This document shows, in pieces, positions 30,981 through 38,713 of a DNA stretch of 64,000 nucleotides. A program made the translations under genes and the position numbers. This DNA comes from Prolixibacteraceae bacterium. GTDB lineage: Bacteria > Bacteroidota > Bacteroidia > Bacteroidales > Prolixibacteraceae. The notes beneath the pieces were generated by a model. That model was not told the DNA's origin, made no database searches, and was given only the letters and a program-made list of their open reading frames with translations. Numbering within the stretch: position 1 is the first letter of the stretch; every line of letters begins with the position of its first letter. The stretch is from assembly GCA_028683385.1 (NCBI GenBank), contig JAQUIJ010000004.1:27416-91415 (forward strand), written 5' to 3'.

Positions 30981-31116
30981 TCTGGTTAGAGTGAATTGGG
31001 AAACTGGTTATTCCAGGGGAAAAAAGGTAACATGTAAAATTCCGCAACAAGTTGATTAATTTCTTGAAAACGTTCATTTGTAAAAATAACTAACAGTGTT
31101 GCTTCCACATAAATGG

Positions 31117-31143
31117 TGAGGTTGTCCTAAAAGGATAACCTCA
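31117..31143. terminator. Hairpin terminator between convergent genes
   Basis: TGAGGTTGTCC / GGATAACCTCA pair with one G-T wobble around a 5-nt loop. It lies between the receiver-kinase (+, ends 30980) and the unknown gene (-, ends 31148). Confidence 0.6.
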
Positions 31144-31147
31144 TTTC

Positions 31148-31510
31148 TTAGCATCTTAATTTATGCCTGATATTATTGTATGAGTCTTTAAACGACCATC
31201 CTTTCAATTCGTAAACCTGTCCGTGTTCGTTATGCAGGATTTTGACAAATTTTGCCTTATTTCTTTTGAATATTCTGATTTCATCTTCAGACAGACTTCG
31301 AAGGCAGGCCTGTTTATATCCTTCAGATGGATAAAAAGTAAGCTCCTTGACTCCATCTTCATCGCACTTGTTTATGATGACGAAATAATCCTTTGAAAAA
31401 GCGTCAACTTCCCGGTTGATAAATTTGCTGGAGGCAATGCAGACAGCAAAACAAATTTCATTTTCAAATAAGACATCAAAAACAGGTTTCTTTTCAATTT
31501 TTTTAGTCAT
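31148..31510 (-). CDS. Hypothetical protein of a mobile-element module
   Basis: A 120-residue protein with no family I recognise. It starts MTKKIEKKPVFDVLFENE and is rich in Lys and acidic residues, with two aromatic-rich segments (KDYFVIINKCDEDGV; YELKGWSFKDSYNNIRHKL). There is no signal peptide or TM segment. It follows the small HTH gene by 14 bp on the same strand, so it is probably the last gene of the replication-module operon. It may be an accessory protein of the mobile element; no function is proposed. Confidence 0.65.
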   Translation of the reverse strand: MTKKIEKKPVFDVLFENEICFAVCIASSKFINREVDAFSKDYFVIINKCDEDGVKELTFYPSEGYKQACLRSLSEDEIRIFKRNKAKFVKILHNEHGQVYELKGWSFKDSYNNIRHKLRC

Positions 31511-31524
31511 GTTTTTGGAGTGGT

Positions 31525-31857
31525 TTAACGGTTATTTTCTGGTTCAGTTTTTAACTCTTTCACTTTCTCATGTTTGTCAAAGTGGATGCGGATAAATGTG
31601 TGCAGGTCACTTTCTTTATAGTACGTTTTGTGGTAGATCGAATGGAAGGGAAGTTCGCCTTTACTTCGGTAGCGTTGCAACGTTCGCTTGCTAATGTTGA
31701 GTAATTGGCAAACATCCTGATTATCGTATAAGCGTTCACCCTCAAGCATGTTGTCCTGCTTATTGAGTTTTAGTAATACTTTTTCCAGATGGTTGAACCG
31801 TTCCATAATCCGTTCCATCCATATTTCAAATGATTCCTTGTTCAAATACATAGTCAT
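31525..31857 (-). CDS. Small helix-turn-helix (excisionase/HTH_17-like) protein
   Basis: 110 residues. An N-terminal helical segment (about 1-40) is followed by a MerR/excisionase-like winged HTH (about 43-95; YDNQDVCQLLNISKRTLQRY, then YYKESDLHTFI). Such proteins are common in Bacteroidota integrative elements as excisionase or regulatory proteins. The start overlaps the stop of the primase-helicase gene by 4 bp (ATGA, 31854-31857), showing translational coupling. A second ATG at 31851 is possible. It shares the RTLQR-type recognition helix with the gene at 33907, hinting that the two HTH proteins are distant paralogs. Confidence 0.85.
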   Translation of the reverse strand: MTMYLNKESFEIWMERIMERFNHLEKVLLKLNKQDNMLEGERLYDNQDVCQLLNISKRTLQRYRSKGELPFHSIYHKTYYKESDLHTFIRIHFDKHEKVKELKTEPENNR

Positions 31858-33920
31858 GCAATTTGTCCGATAATGAAATAATTAGGGTTCGATGGGTCTT
31901 TGAGGATAATTTCCTTTTCCCGCATAAAGCGGATGTAGTTTTTAGCTGTTCGATCTTTTACCTCAAGAGCATCTTGTAATTGCTCGGTTAGTTCCAGGTA
32001 AGTAAGAAAGTTCTTACGCTCAAAGATTTCACGGGCAATAGCCACTAATTCGTCTTCTTTACGTTTTTCTTTGGCCTCTTTGGGTTTTTCTCCGTGATAG
32101 ATGTGCATTCCAAGGCTTTTGTCCCACGCAAATTGCATGATTGGTACATCTAACGGACTTCCGTCCCGGACTTTCAACGCCTTTACTACCGATACTTCTG
32201 GAGAGTCATCTTTTTCGATTGACAAGATAGCCGCAGCCTTTCGTTGCAGTTCGCTGCCCAAGTGACCACGTAATTTCAATCCATTGGGAATAAAGTGCAG
32301 CACCGGAACTATGCATGTGCGATATATTCCAGCCAACCGGTAAAGTTCTTCCACGACAGCAATACTTTCCGCTTCATCGTTCGCTCCTTTAATCAGATCG
32401 GCAATTCCATCGATTACCACCAGATGAATGCCCCCGCATTGGTAATGGTACCTGTCCATACTCTGAACAATGGCTTGCAGACGTTCTCTGCGCGACATTC
32501 CTGTCAGGCAATAGGCATGCAAATAGTCTGGCATGGCTAATCGGTTGCAACGACGGAGCAGGTTATTAATATTTTTGTACAATTGAACTTCAGACTGCTC
32601 GGTATCATAAAACAATACCGCTTTCTGATGAAGGTTTTCACCAATGGTAATCCCTAATGTGTCAATATCTACGCCCTGTTGCCGGATAGCCCCGGAAATA
32701 ATAGAAGCTACATAGTTGCTTTTACCGGTTCCTTCACCGCCAGTAATACACAAGAGATTTCCCTGAGTACCTAACGGTACATCATTTACTGAAACAACGA
32801 TCTGAGCAATGGGCGGAGGATTGTTGAAATCCACTTCACAGGATTTCAGGGCCGACATGGTTTCGCTGTACAAAGTGTCGAGGTAATTCAGGAACAATCG
32901 CTTTAAATCTTCAGCGGTATGCCCGATTCTGAAATAGTCTGCTACGTCTTTTTCTTCCTTGGTCCCTGGTAGTGGTAATAACAATCGGCAAACCCCATAT
33001 GAAGCTAAATTTGTTGCTTGTTTCTCGGAAGATTCTAATCCCGTTTTATCTACATCGAAGAGCAGTACGATGTGCTTGAACCTATATGAAAGTTTATGGA
33101 TTATTCCGGTCGGGATTATAGAGGTTTCGGAATTGAAACAAACTGCATGGAATCCATGTGCAGTAAGAGCCATAACATCTTTTTCACCACCGGTGATGAA
33201 TAGGAGGTCTCCTTTTGCTGGCAATTGTTCCAGCCCAAAACAATACTGTTCAGGAATATTTCCAGCCTGAACAAAGCGTATTTCAGACAAAGGACGGTAA
33301 ACTTTGATGTGTTGCTTGCCAACATAGCCGTACAACGGTTCTTTCTCAGATGAAAGAAAGAAAAAAGGTTTTCCTTCCCGATTCTCACTGTCAAAGCGGC
33401 CTAGAGAAACGGCATGAAAGGAAAGAAGCAACTTTTCTGTTATGCCGTATTGTGCCCACCAAATGAGTTCATGTTTCGAAAAATTCTTGCGTATAATGTT
33501 GTACTTTCTATTTTTTGAAAGTGGAGCCGGAGATGATGGTTCTCTCACTTGATTTAACACTAATAGCTTTTGAGAATTACTTTCTACCACTTTAAAACCT
33601 CTGTCATCTATTAATCCCAGAAGCAGATCATGATTAATCTTTTCGAGGATTAAGACAAATTCTGAAGGCCTGTTACAATCCAGCCCACACAGTTTGCCTA
33701 CAAAGAAGAAACAGTCGCCGGAATAATCTTCATTCCCGAAATCTTTCAATCGGTAACAGTCATTACGACGATCAAAGAATACGTTGCATGAAGCATTTTT
33801 ATCCGGATAAAGAGGATTCAGGAAATTCCGTCCGACCTGAAAGGGAAAAGGGATGTAATGGCGAAATACCGCCATCCCTTTGTTGCTGACTTGTAGGATG
33901 ATTTCTTTACTTAGAGCCAT
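31854..33920 (-). CDS. Toprim/AAA primase-helicase-like replication protein of a mobile element
   Basis: 688 residues. The N-terminal part (about 1-110) looks like a CHC2-related primase start (NPLYPDKNASCNVFFD, KDFGNEDYSGDCFFFVG) but lacks a clear zinc CxxC pair. A Toprim-like segment is near 243 (TGGEKDVMAL). A RepA/AAA_25-type ATPase follows, with Walker A GGEGTGKS near 397, Walker B LVVIDG near 500 and a C-terminal winged-helix-like tail (LTYLELTEQLQDALEV). It probably primes and unwinds the element during replication or transfer. It overlaps the upstream HTH gene by 14 bp and the downstream HTH gene by 4 bp. It is typical of Bacteroidota integrative elements and plasmids. Confidence 0.82.
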   Translation of the reverse strand: MALSKEIILQVSNKGMAVFRHYIPFPFQVGRNFLNPLYPDKNASCNVFFDRRNDCYRLKDFGNEDYSGDCFFFVGKLCGLDCNRPSEFVLILEKINHDLLLGLIDDRGFKVVESNSQKLLVLNQVREPSSPAPLSKNRKYNIIRKNFSKHELIWWAQYGITEKLLLSFHAVSLGRFDSENREGKPFFFLSSEKEPLYGYVGKQHIKVYRPLSEIRFVQAGNIPEQYCFGLEQLPAKGDLLFITGGEKDVMALTAHGFHAVCFNSETSIIPTGIIHKLSYRFKHIVLLFDVDKTGLESSEKQATNLASYGVCRLLLPLPGTKEEKDVADYFRIGHTAEDLKRLFLNYLDTLYSETMSALKSCEVDFNNPPPIAQIVVSVNDVPLGTQGNLLCITGGEGTGKSNYVASIISGAIRQQGVDIDTLGITIGENLHQKAVLFYDTEQSEVQLYKNINNLLRRCNRLAMPDYLHAYCLTGMSRRERLQAIVQSMDRYHYQCGGIHLVVIDGIADLIKGANDEAESIAVVEELYRLAGIYRTCIVPVLHFIPNGLKLRGHLGSELQRKAAAILSIEKDDSPEVSVVKALKVRDGSPLDVPIMQFAWDKSLGMHIYHGEKPKEAKEKRKEDELVAIAREIFERKNFLTYLELTEQLQDALEVKDRTAKNYIRFMREKEIILKDPSNPNYFIIGQIA

Positions 33921-34248
33921 AACTTAGCAGATAATTTTTTCTGAAATCATCCAGGGTATGTGGATCACAGGTAATCAGACGTTCATTCAGACACCGTTCA
34001 ATTTCTGATAACTTGTATAGGCAGCGCCCTCGCAAAGTAGAATAGCTGATCAGGCTCTCTGCCCGCAGTCGTTGAAGCGTGCGTGTACTGATGCGTAACA
34101 GGTTGGCTACTTCTTGGCTATCCAGCCAGATTTCATCATTGTTTTGTGGCCGGATACCAGCTTCGCATTTGACAACGAAAGCTGATATCTTATCAATTTT
34201 ATCAACCAGGTCTTTGTAAACCCGGCTATCCATTGTTATTACTTCCAT
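33907..34248 (-). CDS. Helix-turn-helix (excisionase-like) protein
   Basis: 113 residues from ATG 34248 (MEVITMDSRVYKDL). A longer frame reaches 34329 but starts with an unlikely Tyr/Phe-rich stretch, and ATG 34233 is also possible. A helical N-terminus (about 6-35) precedes a MerR/HTH_17-type DNA-binding domain (about 40-85; WLDSQEVANLLRISTRTLQRL, LYKLSEIERCL). It is the first gene of the four-gene minus-strand module and overlaps the primase-helicase by 14 bp. Its likely role is control of the module or of excision/replication, acting on the inverted-repeat-rich DNA just upstream. Confidence 0.85.
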   Translation of the reverse strand: MEVITMDSRVYKDLVDKIDKISAFVVKCEAGIRPQNNDEIWLDSQEVANLLRISTRTLQRLRAESLISYSTLRGRCLYKLSEIERCLNERLITCDPHTLDDFRKNYLLSYGSK

Positions 34249-34362
34249 TATTTTTGAATTTTTTGTAAAGAACCGGAAAGAGAAAAGATTAAATCGGATA
34301 GTATTATAATAGTATGTATATGATGGCATCTCTGATAAATTTCTAGTGTGCTGAAATACAAT

Positions 34363-34375
34363 TGTTTGCCAAACA
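34363..34375. promoter_or_regulatory. Inverted repeat TGTTTG-C-CAAACA upstream of the replication module
   Basis: A perfect 6-bp inverted repeat around one base, about 115 bp upstream of the first HTH gene. It is a candidate operator. Confidence 0.3.
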
Positions 34376-34427
34376 GAATTTTTTAATGTTATTTTTCAGA
34401 AGGGAAGAATCAGTTTATTTGTAATTG

Positions 34428-34481
34428 CCTGAAAAGAAAAATTGAAGTATGGTCTACGATTGTTTGTTTTTTCTTTTCAGG
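34428..34481. repeat. 14-bp inverted repeat
   Basis: CCTGAAAAGAAAAA (34428-34441) is exactly reverse-complementary to 34468-34481, with a 26-nt spacer. It lies between the replication-module genes and the larger palindrome at 34498. Confidence 0.75.
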
Positions 34482-34497
34482 TCAATCAGGCAAATTC

Positions 34498-34545
34498 AGT
34501 GCAAGGTGCAAGCCTATATATAGATATAGGCTTGCACCTTGCACT
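34498..34545. repeat. Perfect 22-bp hairpin/palindrome, possible origin or recombination site
   Basis: Arms 34498-34519 and 34524-34545 are exact reverse complements with loop ATAG. Each arm contains direct TGCAAGG/TGCAAGC repeats. No T-tract follows on either strand, so it is not a normal terminator. Its place upstream of a primase-helicase operon suggests a replication origin, transfer origin or protein-binding site (inference). Confidence 0.7.
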
Positions 34546-34661
34546 AGATTAATGAATTTGAATATCAAAGATTTGTATTTTTGCAGGAAAGGATTTAGAT
34601 TTGTACCTGAACAGTTAAGCAGAAAAACGAAGTCAACGAACGGACATAACTGGACAGAAAT

Positions 34662-34681
34662 TCGGTACGAAATCGGTACGA
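34662..34681. repeat. Short direct repeat TCGGTACGA x2
   Basis: Two copies of TCGGTACGA (34662-34670 and 34673-34681) are spaced 11 bp start to start, about one helical turn, as in paired protein-binding sites. Confidence 0.5.
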
Positions 34682-34730
34682 TAATTTATTGAAAATTTAG
34701 AAAGCAACTGATTATAAGATATTTGATCGG

Positions 34731-34757
34731 ACTGGGTTAACACCCCAGCTGGGTCAC
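34731..34757 (+). other. tRNA-3'-end-like fragment (possible attachment-site remnant)
   Basis: The text reads CTGGG-TTAACAC-CCCAG, a 5-7-5 T-arm-like hairpin, followed by CTGGGTCA, which resembles the acceptor 3' strand of Bacteroidota tRNA-Lys. No tRNA body precedes it. The last 13 bp, CCAGCTGGGTCAC (34745-34757), recur at 44520-44532. Integrative elements often leave such fragments, but this one is unproven. Confidence 0.4.
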
Positions 34758-34781
34758 GAAAAAATTACACTAAATTGAACT

Positions 34782-34815
34782 AAAAGCCTTCAAATTAAAT
34801 GATTTGAAGGCTTTT
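34782..34815 (+). terminator. Intrinsic terminator
   Basis: AAAAGCCTTCAAAT pairs perfectly with ATTTGAAGGCTTTT around a 6-nt loop and runs into seven Ts. It may be the terminator of a lost gene or of the tRNA-like remnant. Confidence 0.85.
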
Positions 34816-34818
34816 TTT

Positions 34819-35340
34819 GTTGATTAGACCTTCAAAATGCAACAATAAATCGCATAATAAATGAGACCATTTATTATGAAATATTGTTGTATGTGTCTGT
34901 TTGTTAGATTTTTGTATTTTGAATATTAAAAATCAATGATTATGAACTCTGAATTCATTTCTACATCTTTGAATTCAAATTGAATGTGATTTTTAAAAAC
35001 TTTATAATGAAATATTATGGTTTAATAGCCTCAGTGGCGGTTATTTAACCATTAAAATACCATTGGAAGACAATCATCAAGTAAGATTGACAAGTAATAC
35101 CAGCCCCGCTTGGCTATATAAAAGATAAACAGGTCATATGCCTGTAGAATAAATTCATAACTTCATAGAACCCCTTAATCGGTTCTAATGCCCGATCGGT
35201 ATTAATCACATTTTAGTATCTGGTGAACTTAGTTTTAGACTACGGTTAGAGACAAGCTATTTTGCTTGGACTTTCAGTTAATGATCAAATCCATTTGGGT
35301 AATTTGGGTTTCCGGGTTGGCAACAAATGTAAAATAAACA
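34819..35340. other. Gene-free AT-rich stretch right of the mobile module
   Basis: Only a perfect 11-bp hairpin is seen (34853-34863 with 34868-34878, loop AGAC). No frame with domain signal was found. It may be decayed element DNA. Confidence 0.4.
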
Positions 35341-35396
35341 GATAAAAAGATGCTTTAATTAGATATGTAAGCAGCGTTTTCGAATTTCATTTCGTA
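35341..35396 (+). promoter_or_regulatory. ECF-type promoter of the CHRD lipoprotein operon
   Basis: GCAGCGTTTTC at 35371-35381 and CGTA at 35393-35396 look like ECF -35 and -10 elements (GCGTTTT-N12-CGTA). The same elements with the same spacing, and much of the flanking 78 bp including GATAAAAAGAT at 35341, occur upstream of the Lipoprotein_15 gene (40078-40156). An ECF sigma gene lies between them. CHRD ATG is at 35478. Confidence 0.7.
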
Positions 35397-35477
35397 ACCG
35401 TTTAAGAAGCATTTATTAAAAGGCCTTTAACGGGAAACATTGAAACCATTTTCATTCATTTATTAAAGATTAAAGCC

Positions 35478-35975
35478 ATGAAAACAATTATGAAGTCATT
35501 GACGATTAACCCCCAGATATGCGGACTATTTCTTCTCTTTCTTCTAGTCGGCATTACATCATGTAAAAAGAATGATACCACTGAAATGAGTAGTATTGTG
35601 AGTTATTCTGGAACTTTTGTTAAGTCGGGTGATGCGGTGGTAACATCCGCTAGTGGGACTGTTACTGCAAAAGTTGATCTGACGACTATGATCTTATCCT
35701 ACACAGTTACCTGGAATGGCTTAACGTCAAATGCTGCAAGTATGCATTTCCACGACGCAGGTCCGGTTATATATCCCATTACCGGATTCACTGCAGCGAC
35801 TTCAGGTACACTATCGGGTTCAGTTACATTAACTGCCTCTCAGGCGTCCGATCTGGCCTCAGGAAAAATCTATGTACAAATCCATACGGTGAATATTCCT
35901 GCAGGTGAAATTTTGGCCAATTTGTCGCAAAGCAGCCGCAATTATACTCCTTCAGGAGGAGGTTACGGATACTAA
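35478..35975 (+). CDS. CHRD-domain lipoprotein
   Basis: 165 residues. A lipoprotein signal ends GITSC with Cys29; a start at the internal Met5 is also possible. The body is a CHRD beta domain (about 40-150; SMHFHDAG, GKIYVQIHTVNIPAGEI), a fold found in chordin and in many bacterial envelope proteins of unknown role. A Gly/Tyr-rich tail follows. The protein should sit in the outer or inner membrane facing the periplasm. It is preceded by the shared ECF-like promoter and followed 84 bp later by a cytochrome lipoprotein gene, so it leads a four-gene operon. The biochemical role is unknown. Confidence 0.88.
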   Translation: MKTIMKSLTINPQICGLFLLFLLVGITSCKKNDTTEMSSIVSYSGTFVKSGDAVVTSASGTVTAKVDLTTMILSYTVTWNGLTSNAASMHFHDAGPVIYPITGFTAATSGTLSGSVTLTASQASDLASGKIYVQIHTVNIPAGEILANLSQSSRNYTPSGGGYGY

Positions 35976-36059
35976 TAAAAAAGCCACAAACGTGCCCTGT
36001 TGCTATTTAGGTCAGCAGGGTACTTGGCCTTTCATTTGGATTTAAAAAGACCTATAGAA

Positions 36060-36434
36060 ATGAAATTAAAAAGTAAAATTTTGGCTGCCTTGATGGCAAT
36101 GCTCTTATTCGCTTGTATAAATATGGCTCCTGAAACGCTTGATGAAAATCCGGGACAAGCGGGATGCACGCCTCAATTTCCGAACATGAAAGTGACGTAC
36201 AACAACTATGTGAAGAATATTATTGCACGTTATTGCATTACCTGTCATCAGGGAGGTAATTCTCCGGGACCGGGAAATTTTACGACATACAATGGAGTTC
36301 GGCTTTACGCCGATTTCTTCGCCGTCCGGGTCATTCAGGATCGTGCTGATATGCCCCAGGGAAACGCACCTCTTCCAAAATCTGTAAGAGATTCGTTGAA
36401 TATCTGGATTAATAACTGCTCACCCGAAAATTAA
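36060..36434 (+). CDS. Small c-type cytochrome lipoprotein
   Basis: 124 residues from ATG 36060; a longer in-frame reading from 36000 is unlikely because the signal peptide starts at MKLKSK. The lipobox LLFAC gives lipidated Cys19. A single heme c motif CITCH (Cys59-Cys62-His63) and a probable distal ligand Met98 (DRADMPQG) define a monoheme cytochrome of the kind fused to surface or c551-type domains. It probably acts as an electron carrier attached to the periplasmic face of a membrane. It is 10 bp before the YceI gene, so both are co-transcribed. Confidence 0.88.
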   Translation: MKLKSKILAALMAMLLFACINMAPETLDENPGQAGCTPQFPNMKVTYNNYVKNIIARYCITCHQGGNSPGPGNFTTYNGVRLYADFFAVRVIQDRADMPQGNAPLPKSVRDSLNIWINNCSPEN

Positions 36435-36444
36435 AACAACACCA

Positions 36445-37023
36445 ATGAGAACACTAATAACAATCATCATACTTGCAGCAAACTGGATGGTTCAGGCACA
36501 AGTTGTTACATCGCATAATGCGAAGCTTAGCTTTTTCTCAGAAGCTCCTATCGAAAATATAAGCGCTGAAAGCAACACAGGAGTCTCAGCTCTGGATTTG
36601 TCAACCAAAAATGTCTATTTTAAAGTACCCATGCGTTCTTTCGTATTTAAGAAAAGCCTGATGCAAGAGCATTTTAATGAGAATTACATGGAAAGCAGCA
36701 AATATCCGTTTGCTGAATTTAATGGAAAGATAATTGATCAGATTGATCTCACGAAAGACGGAACATTCCCGGTGAGCGTTCAGGGAGACCTGAATATTCA
36801 TGGTGTGACAAAAAACTACAATGTAAAAGCCGAACTGAAGGTGAAGGGAGGTGAAATTTCGGCAACCTCGACTTTTCCTGTTAAACTGGCCGATCATGGA
36901 GTCAAGATTCCGCGGTTGGTGATAAAGAATATTGCTGAAATTGTGCAGGTTACAGTTGCAGCTCAATATAAACCTGATTCAAAAGATGCTACTCAAAGTT
37001 CCTATTCACCTAAAATGAAATAA
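36445..37023 (+). CDS. YceI-family protein
   Basis: 192 residues with a signal peptide (MRTLITIIILAANWMVQAQ). The YceI lipocalin-like barrel is seen in SHNAKLSFFSEAPIENI, KVPMRSFVFKKSLMQEHF and VQGDLNIHGVTKNYNV. YceI proteins bind long isoprenoid or amphiphilic lipids in a hydrophobic cavity and are periplasmic (family knowledge). Pairing with a cytochrome and with a DUF5777 barrel 19 bp downstream suggests a joint role in redox or quinone/lipid handling, which is inference. Confidence 0.92.
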   Translation: MRTLITIIILAANWMVQAQVVTSHNAKLSFFSEAPIENISAESNTGVSALDLSTKNVYFKVPMRSFVFKKSLMQEHFNENYMESSKYPFAEFNGKIIDQIDLTKDGTFPVSVQGDLNIHGVTKNYNVKAELKVKGGEISATSTFPVKLADHGVKIPRLVIKNIAEIVQVTVAAQYKPDSKDATQSSYSPKMK

Positions 37024-37042
37024 CCTCATTAATCGACACACA

Positions 37043-38005
37043 ATGAGAACATATACATTAATATTATTCGTATTTGTTTGCAGCTTTTCAGTAAAGGCTC
37101 AGAATGACTTGAGTAAATTATTCTCCGATTCAGTTTTGGCTAAAGAGAATATTCCGGTAACAGCTACGTTTAAGTCCCCGCAAATCATCAATGGCCAATC
37201 CAATGAAACGATGCACAAACACGATTTGCTTTTTGTGGTGATGCACCGGTTTGGCGATATTGCCGGGAGCTATGGAGGGATGCAAACCTTTTATGGTTTG
37301 GATAATTCTTCAGATATCCTGATTGGATTTGATTACGGTATTTCCGACCGATGGAGCTTGGGTTTGGGGAGGACTAAAGGCGCGCCGAATGGAACAAATA
37401 CCAACCAGAAGCAATTGTTCTATGTGAAAACAAAGTACAGGTTGATCCGACAATCAACCAATAACCGGGTACCGGTATCGGTAACTATATTCGGGAATAG
37501 TGTTGCTTCCGGGATGGACAGGCTGAACGTTGTCACATCGGATGCCGATTTCCAAAAATTAGCCGATCGGCTGAGCTTTGTAGCACAGGCCATTATTACC
37601 CGAAAATTTAACGATAGCTTCTCACTTGCGCTGTCGCCAACCTTTGTCAGGAGAAATTATGTATCGTTTATGGACGTGAATAATATGTATGGACTTGGAA
37701 TAGGAGGGAGGTTGAAAGTTAGTCACCGGATGGCCGTTGTTGCCGATTACTTTTTAAGTTTTAGAAGTCAGGAGAGCAAAAAGTATTTCCTCCAGCAAAA
37801 GGGATTCCGGTTTTATAATCCCCTTGGAGTTGGCCTTGAAATGGAAACAGGCGGGCATGTTTTTAATTTCATCTTTACCAATTCAACAGCTATTCTCGAA
37901 AACCAGTTTATTCCAAGTACAAGCAGTTCGTGGACCAAGGGAGGATTTCGCTGGGGATTCAGCATTAGTCGCACGTTTACTCTGTCGAAAAAGTCCGATT
38001 CATGA
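37043..38005 (+). CDS. DUF5777-like outer-membrane beta-barrel protein
   Basis: 320 residues, signal peptide (MRTYTLILFVFVCSFSVKAQ), then a barrel with many aromatic strand ends (HKHDLLFVVMHRFGDIAGS, YGLDNSSDILIGFDYGISDRWSLGLGR) typical of the DUF5777 family, and a C-terminal strand ending RTFTLSKKSDS. It is probably in the outer membrane. It follows the YceI gene by 19 bp and is the last gene before the sigma factor, 114 bp on. The family often accompanies YceI and cytochromes in Bacteroidota; the function is unknown. Confidence 0.82.
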   Translation: MRTYTLILFVFVCSFSVKAQNDLSKLFSDSVLAKENIPVTATFKSPQIINGQSNETMHKHDLLFVVMHRFGDIAGSYGGMQTFYGLDNSSDILIGFDYGISDRWSLGLGRTKGAPNGTNTNQKQLFYVKTKYRLIRQSTNNRVPVSVTIFGNSVASGMDRLNVVTSDADFQKLADRLSFVAQAIITRKFNDSFSLALSPTFVRRNYVSFMDVNNMYGLGIGGRLKVSHRMAVVADYFLSFRSQESKKYFLQQKGFRFYNPLGVGLEMETGGHVFNFIFTNSTAILENQFIPSTSSSWTKGGFRWGFSISRTFTLSKKSDS

Positions 38006-38119
38006 ACAGTTTAGTTGGTGCCGGGCTTAATCTAAAATTACTGACATAAATTACTGTTAATCCGAACAAAGCCATAGATAATTTCGTTTACATCTTCAAC
38101 ATGATATAGTTTTACCGGA

Positions 38120-38713
38120 ATGGTTGAGCGCGAATTAGAGCAGATTATAGATGGTTGCATAGAACAAGACCGGCACAGTCAGGAATTGTTGTATAAAAAG
38201 CTTTATGGTTTTGCCATGAAAATTTGTTTGCGATACGCCGAGAACAGATATGAAGCTGCCGATGTTTTGAATGAAGGTTTTTTTAAGGCCTTTACCAACA
38301 TTGAGAAGTACGATAAAAACTGGCCATTTAAGACCTGGCTTGGTAAAATCATGCACAATGCCTCGATTGACTATTACCGGACGAATTTTAAATGGAGCCA
38401 GCTTGTTGGTATAGAAAAGTCGGAATCAAAGATAAATGAGGCTGCCGTCGAGCATAAACTTGATTACGAGGATTTGCTCTCCCTGATTCAGCGCCTTCCT
38501 CCAGCCTACATGCTCGTATTTAACCTATATGTGGTTGATGGCTATTCGCACGAAGAAATAGCTGAGATGACCGGAATCACCGCCAGTACTTCCAGATCAA
38601 ACTTATACAAGGCACGCCTGAAATTGCAGCAGATGTTGTCGGTGCCACAATCTGTAGTTATTCTATTGATGCTGAAATTACGAAGAGTAGCTGAAAATTC
38701 AAGAAGATCATGA
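38120..38713 (+). CDS. ECF RNA polymerase sigma factor
   Basis: 197 residues, the usual ECF length. Sigma region 2 is at about 22-90 (YKKLYGFAMKICLRYAEN, EAADVLNEGFFKAFTNI, WPFKTWLGKIMHNASIDYYR) and region 4 at about 110-175 (LIQRLPPAYMLVFNLYVVDGYSHEEIAEMTGITAST, split). The stop overlaps the start of the next gene (ATGA, 38710-38713), so it is translationally coupled to a membrane-anchored anti-sigma candidate. I did not find its putative target motif just upstream of its own gene, so self-control may come from read-through of the upstream operon. Confidence 0.94.
   Translation: MVERELEQIIDGCIEQDRHSQELLYKKLYGFAMKICLRYAENRYEAADVLNEGFFKAFTNIEKYDKNWPFKTWLGKIMHNASIDYYRTNFKWSQLVGIEKSESKINEAAVEHKLDYEDLLSLIQRLPPAYMLVFNLYVVDGYSHEEIAEMTGITASTSRSNLYKARLKLQQMLSVPQSVVILLMLKLRRVAENSRRS

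Noticed and set aside
34498-34545. Ordinary intrinsic terminator
   Set aside because: No T-run follows the stem on either strand.
34731-34757. Complete tRNA gene
   Set aside because: Only a T-arm-like and acceptor-like segment is present; no D-arm, anticodon arm or 5' acceptor strand upstream.
36000-36059. Upstream extension of the cytochrome lipoprotein
   Set aside because: The extension would place 20 residues before a standard lipoprotein signal; ATG 36060 gives the normal signal peptide.
37043-38119. The ECF promoter motif upstream of the sigma gene itself
   Set aside because: I looked for GCAGCGTTTTC or GCGTTTT-N12-CGTA in 38006-38119 and did not see it.
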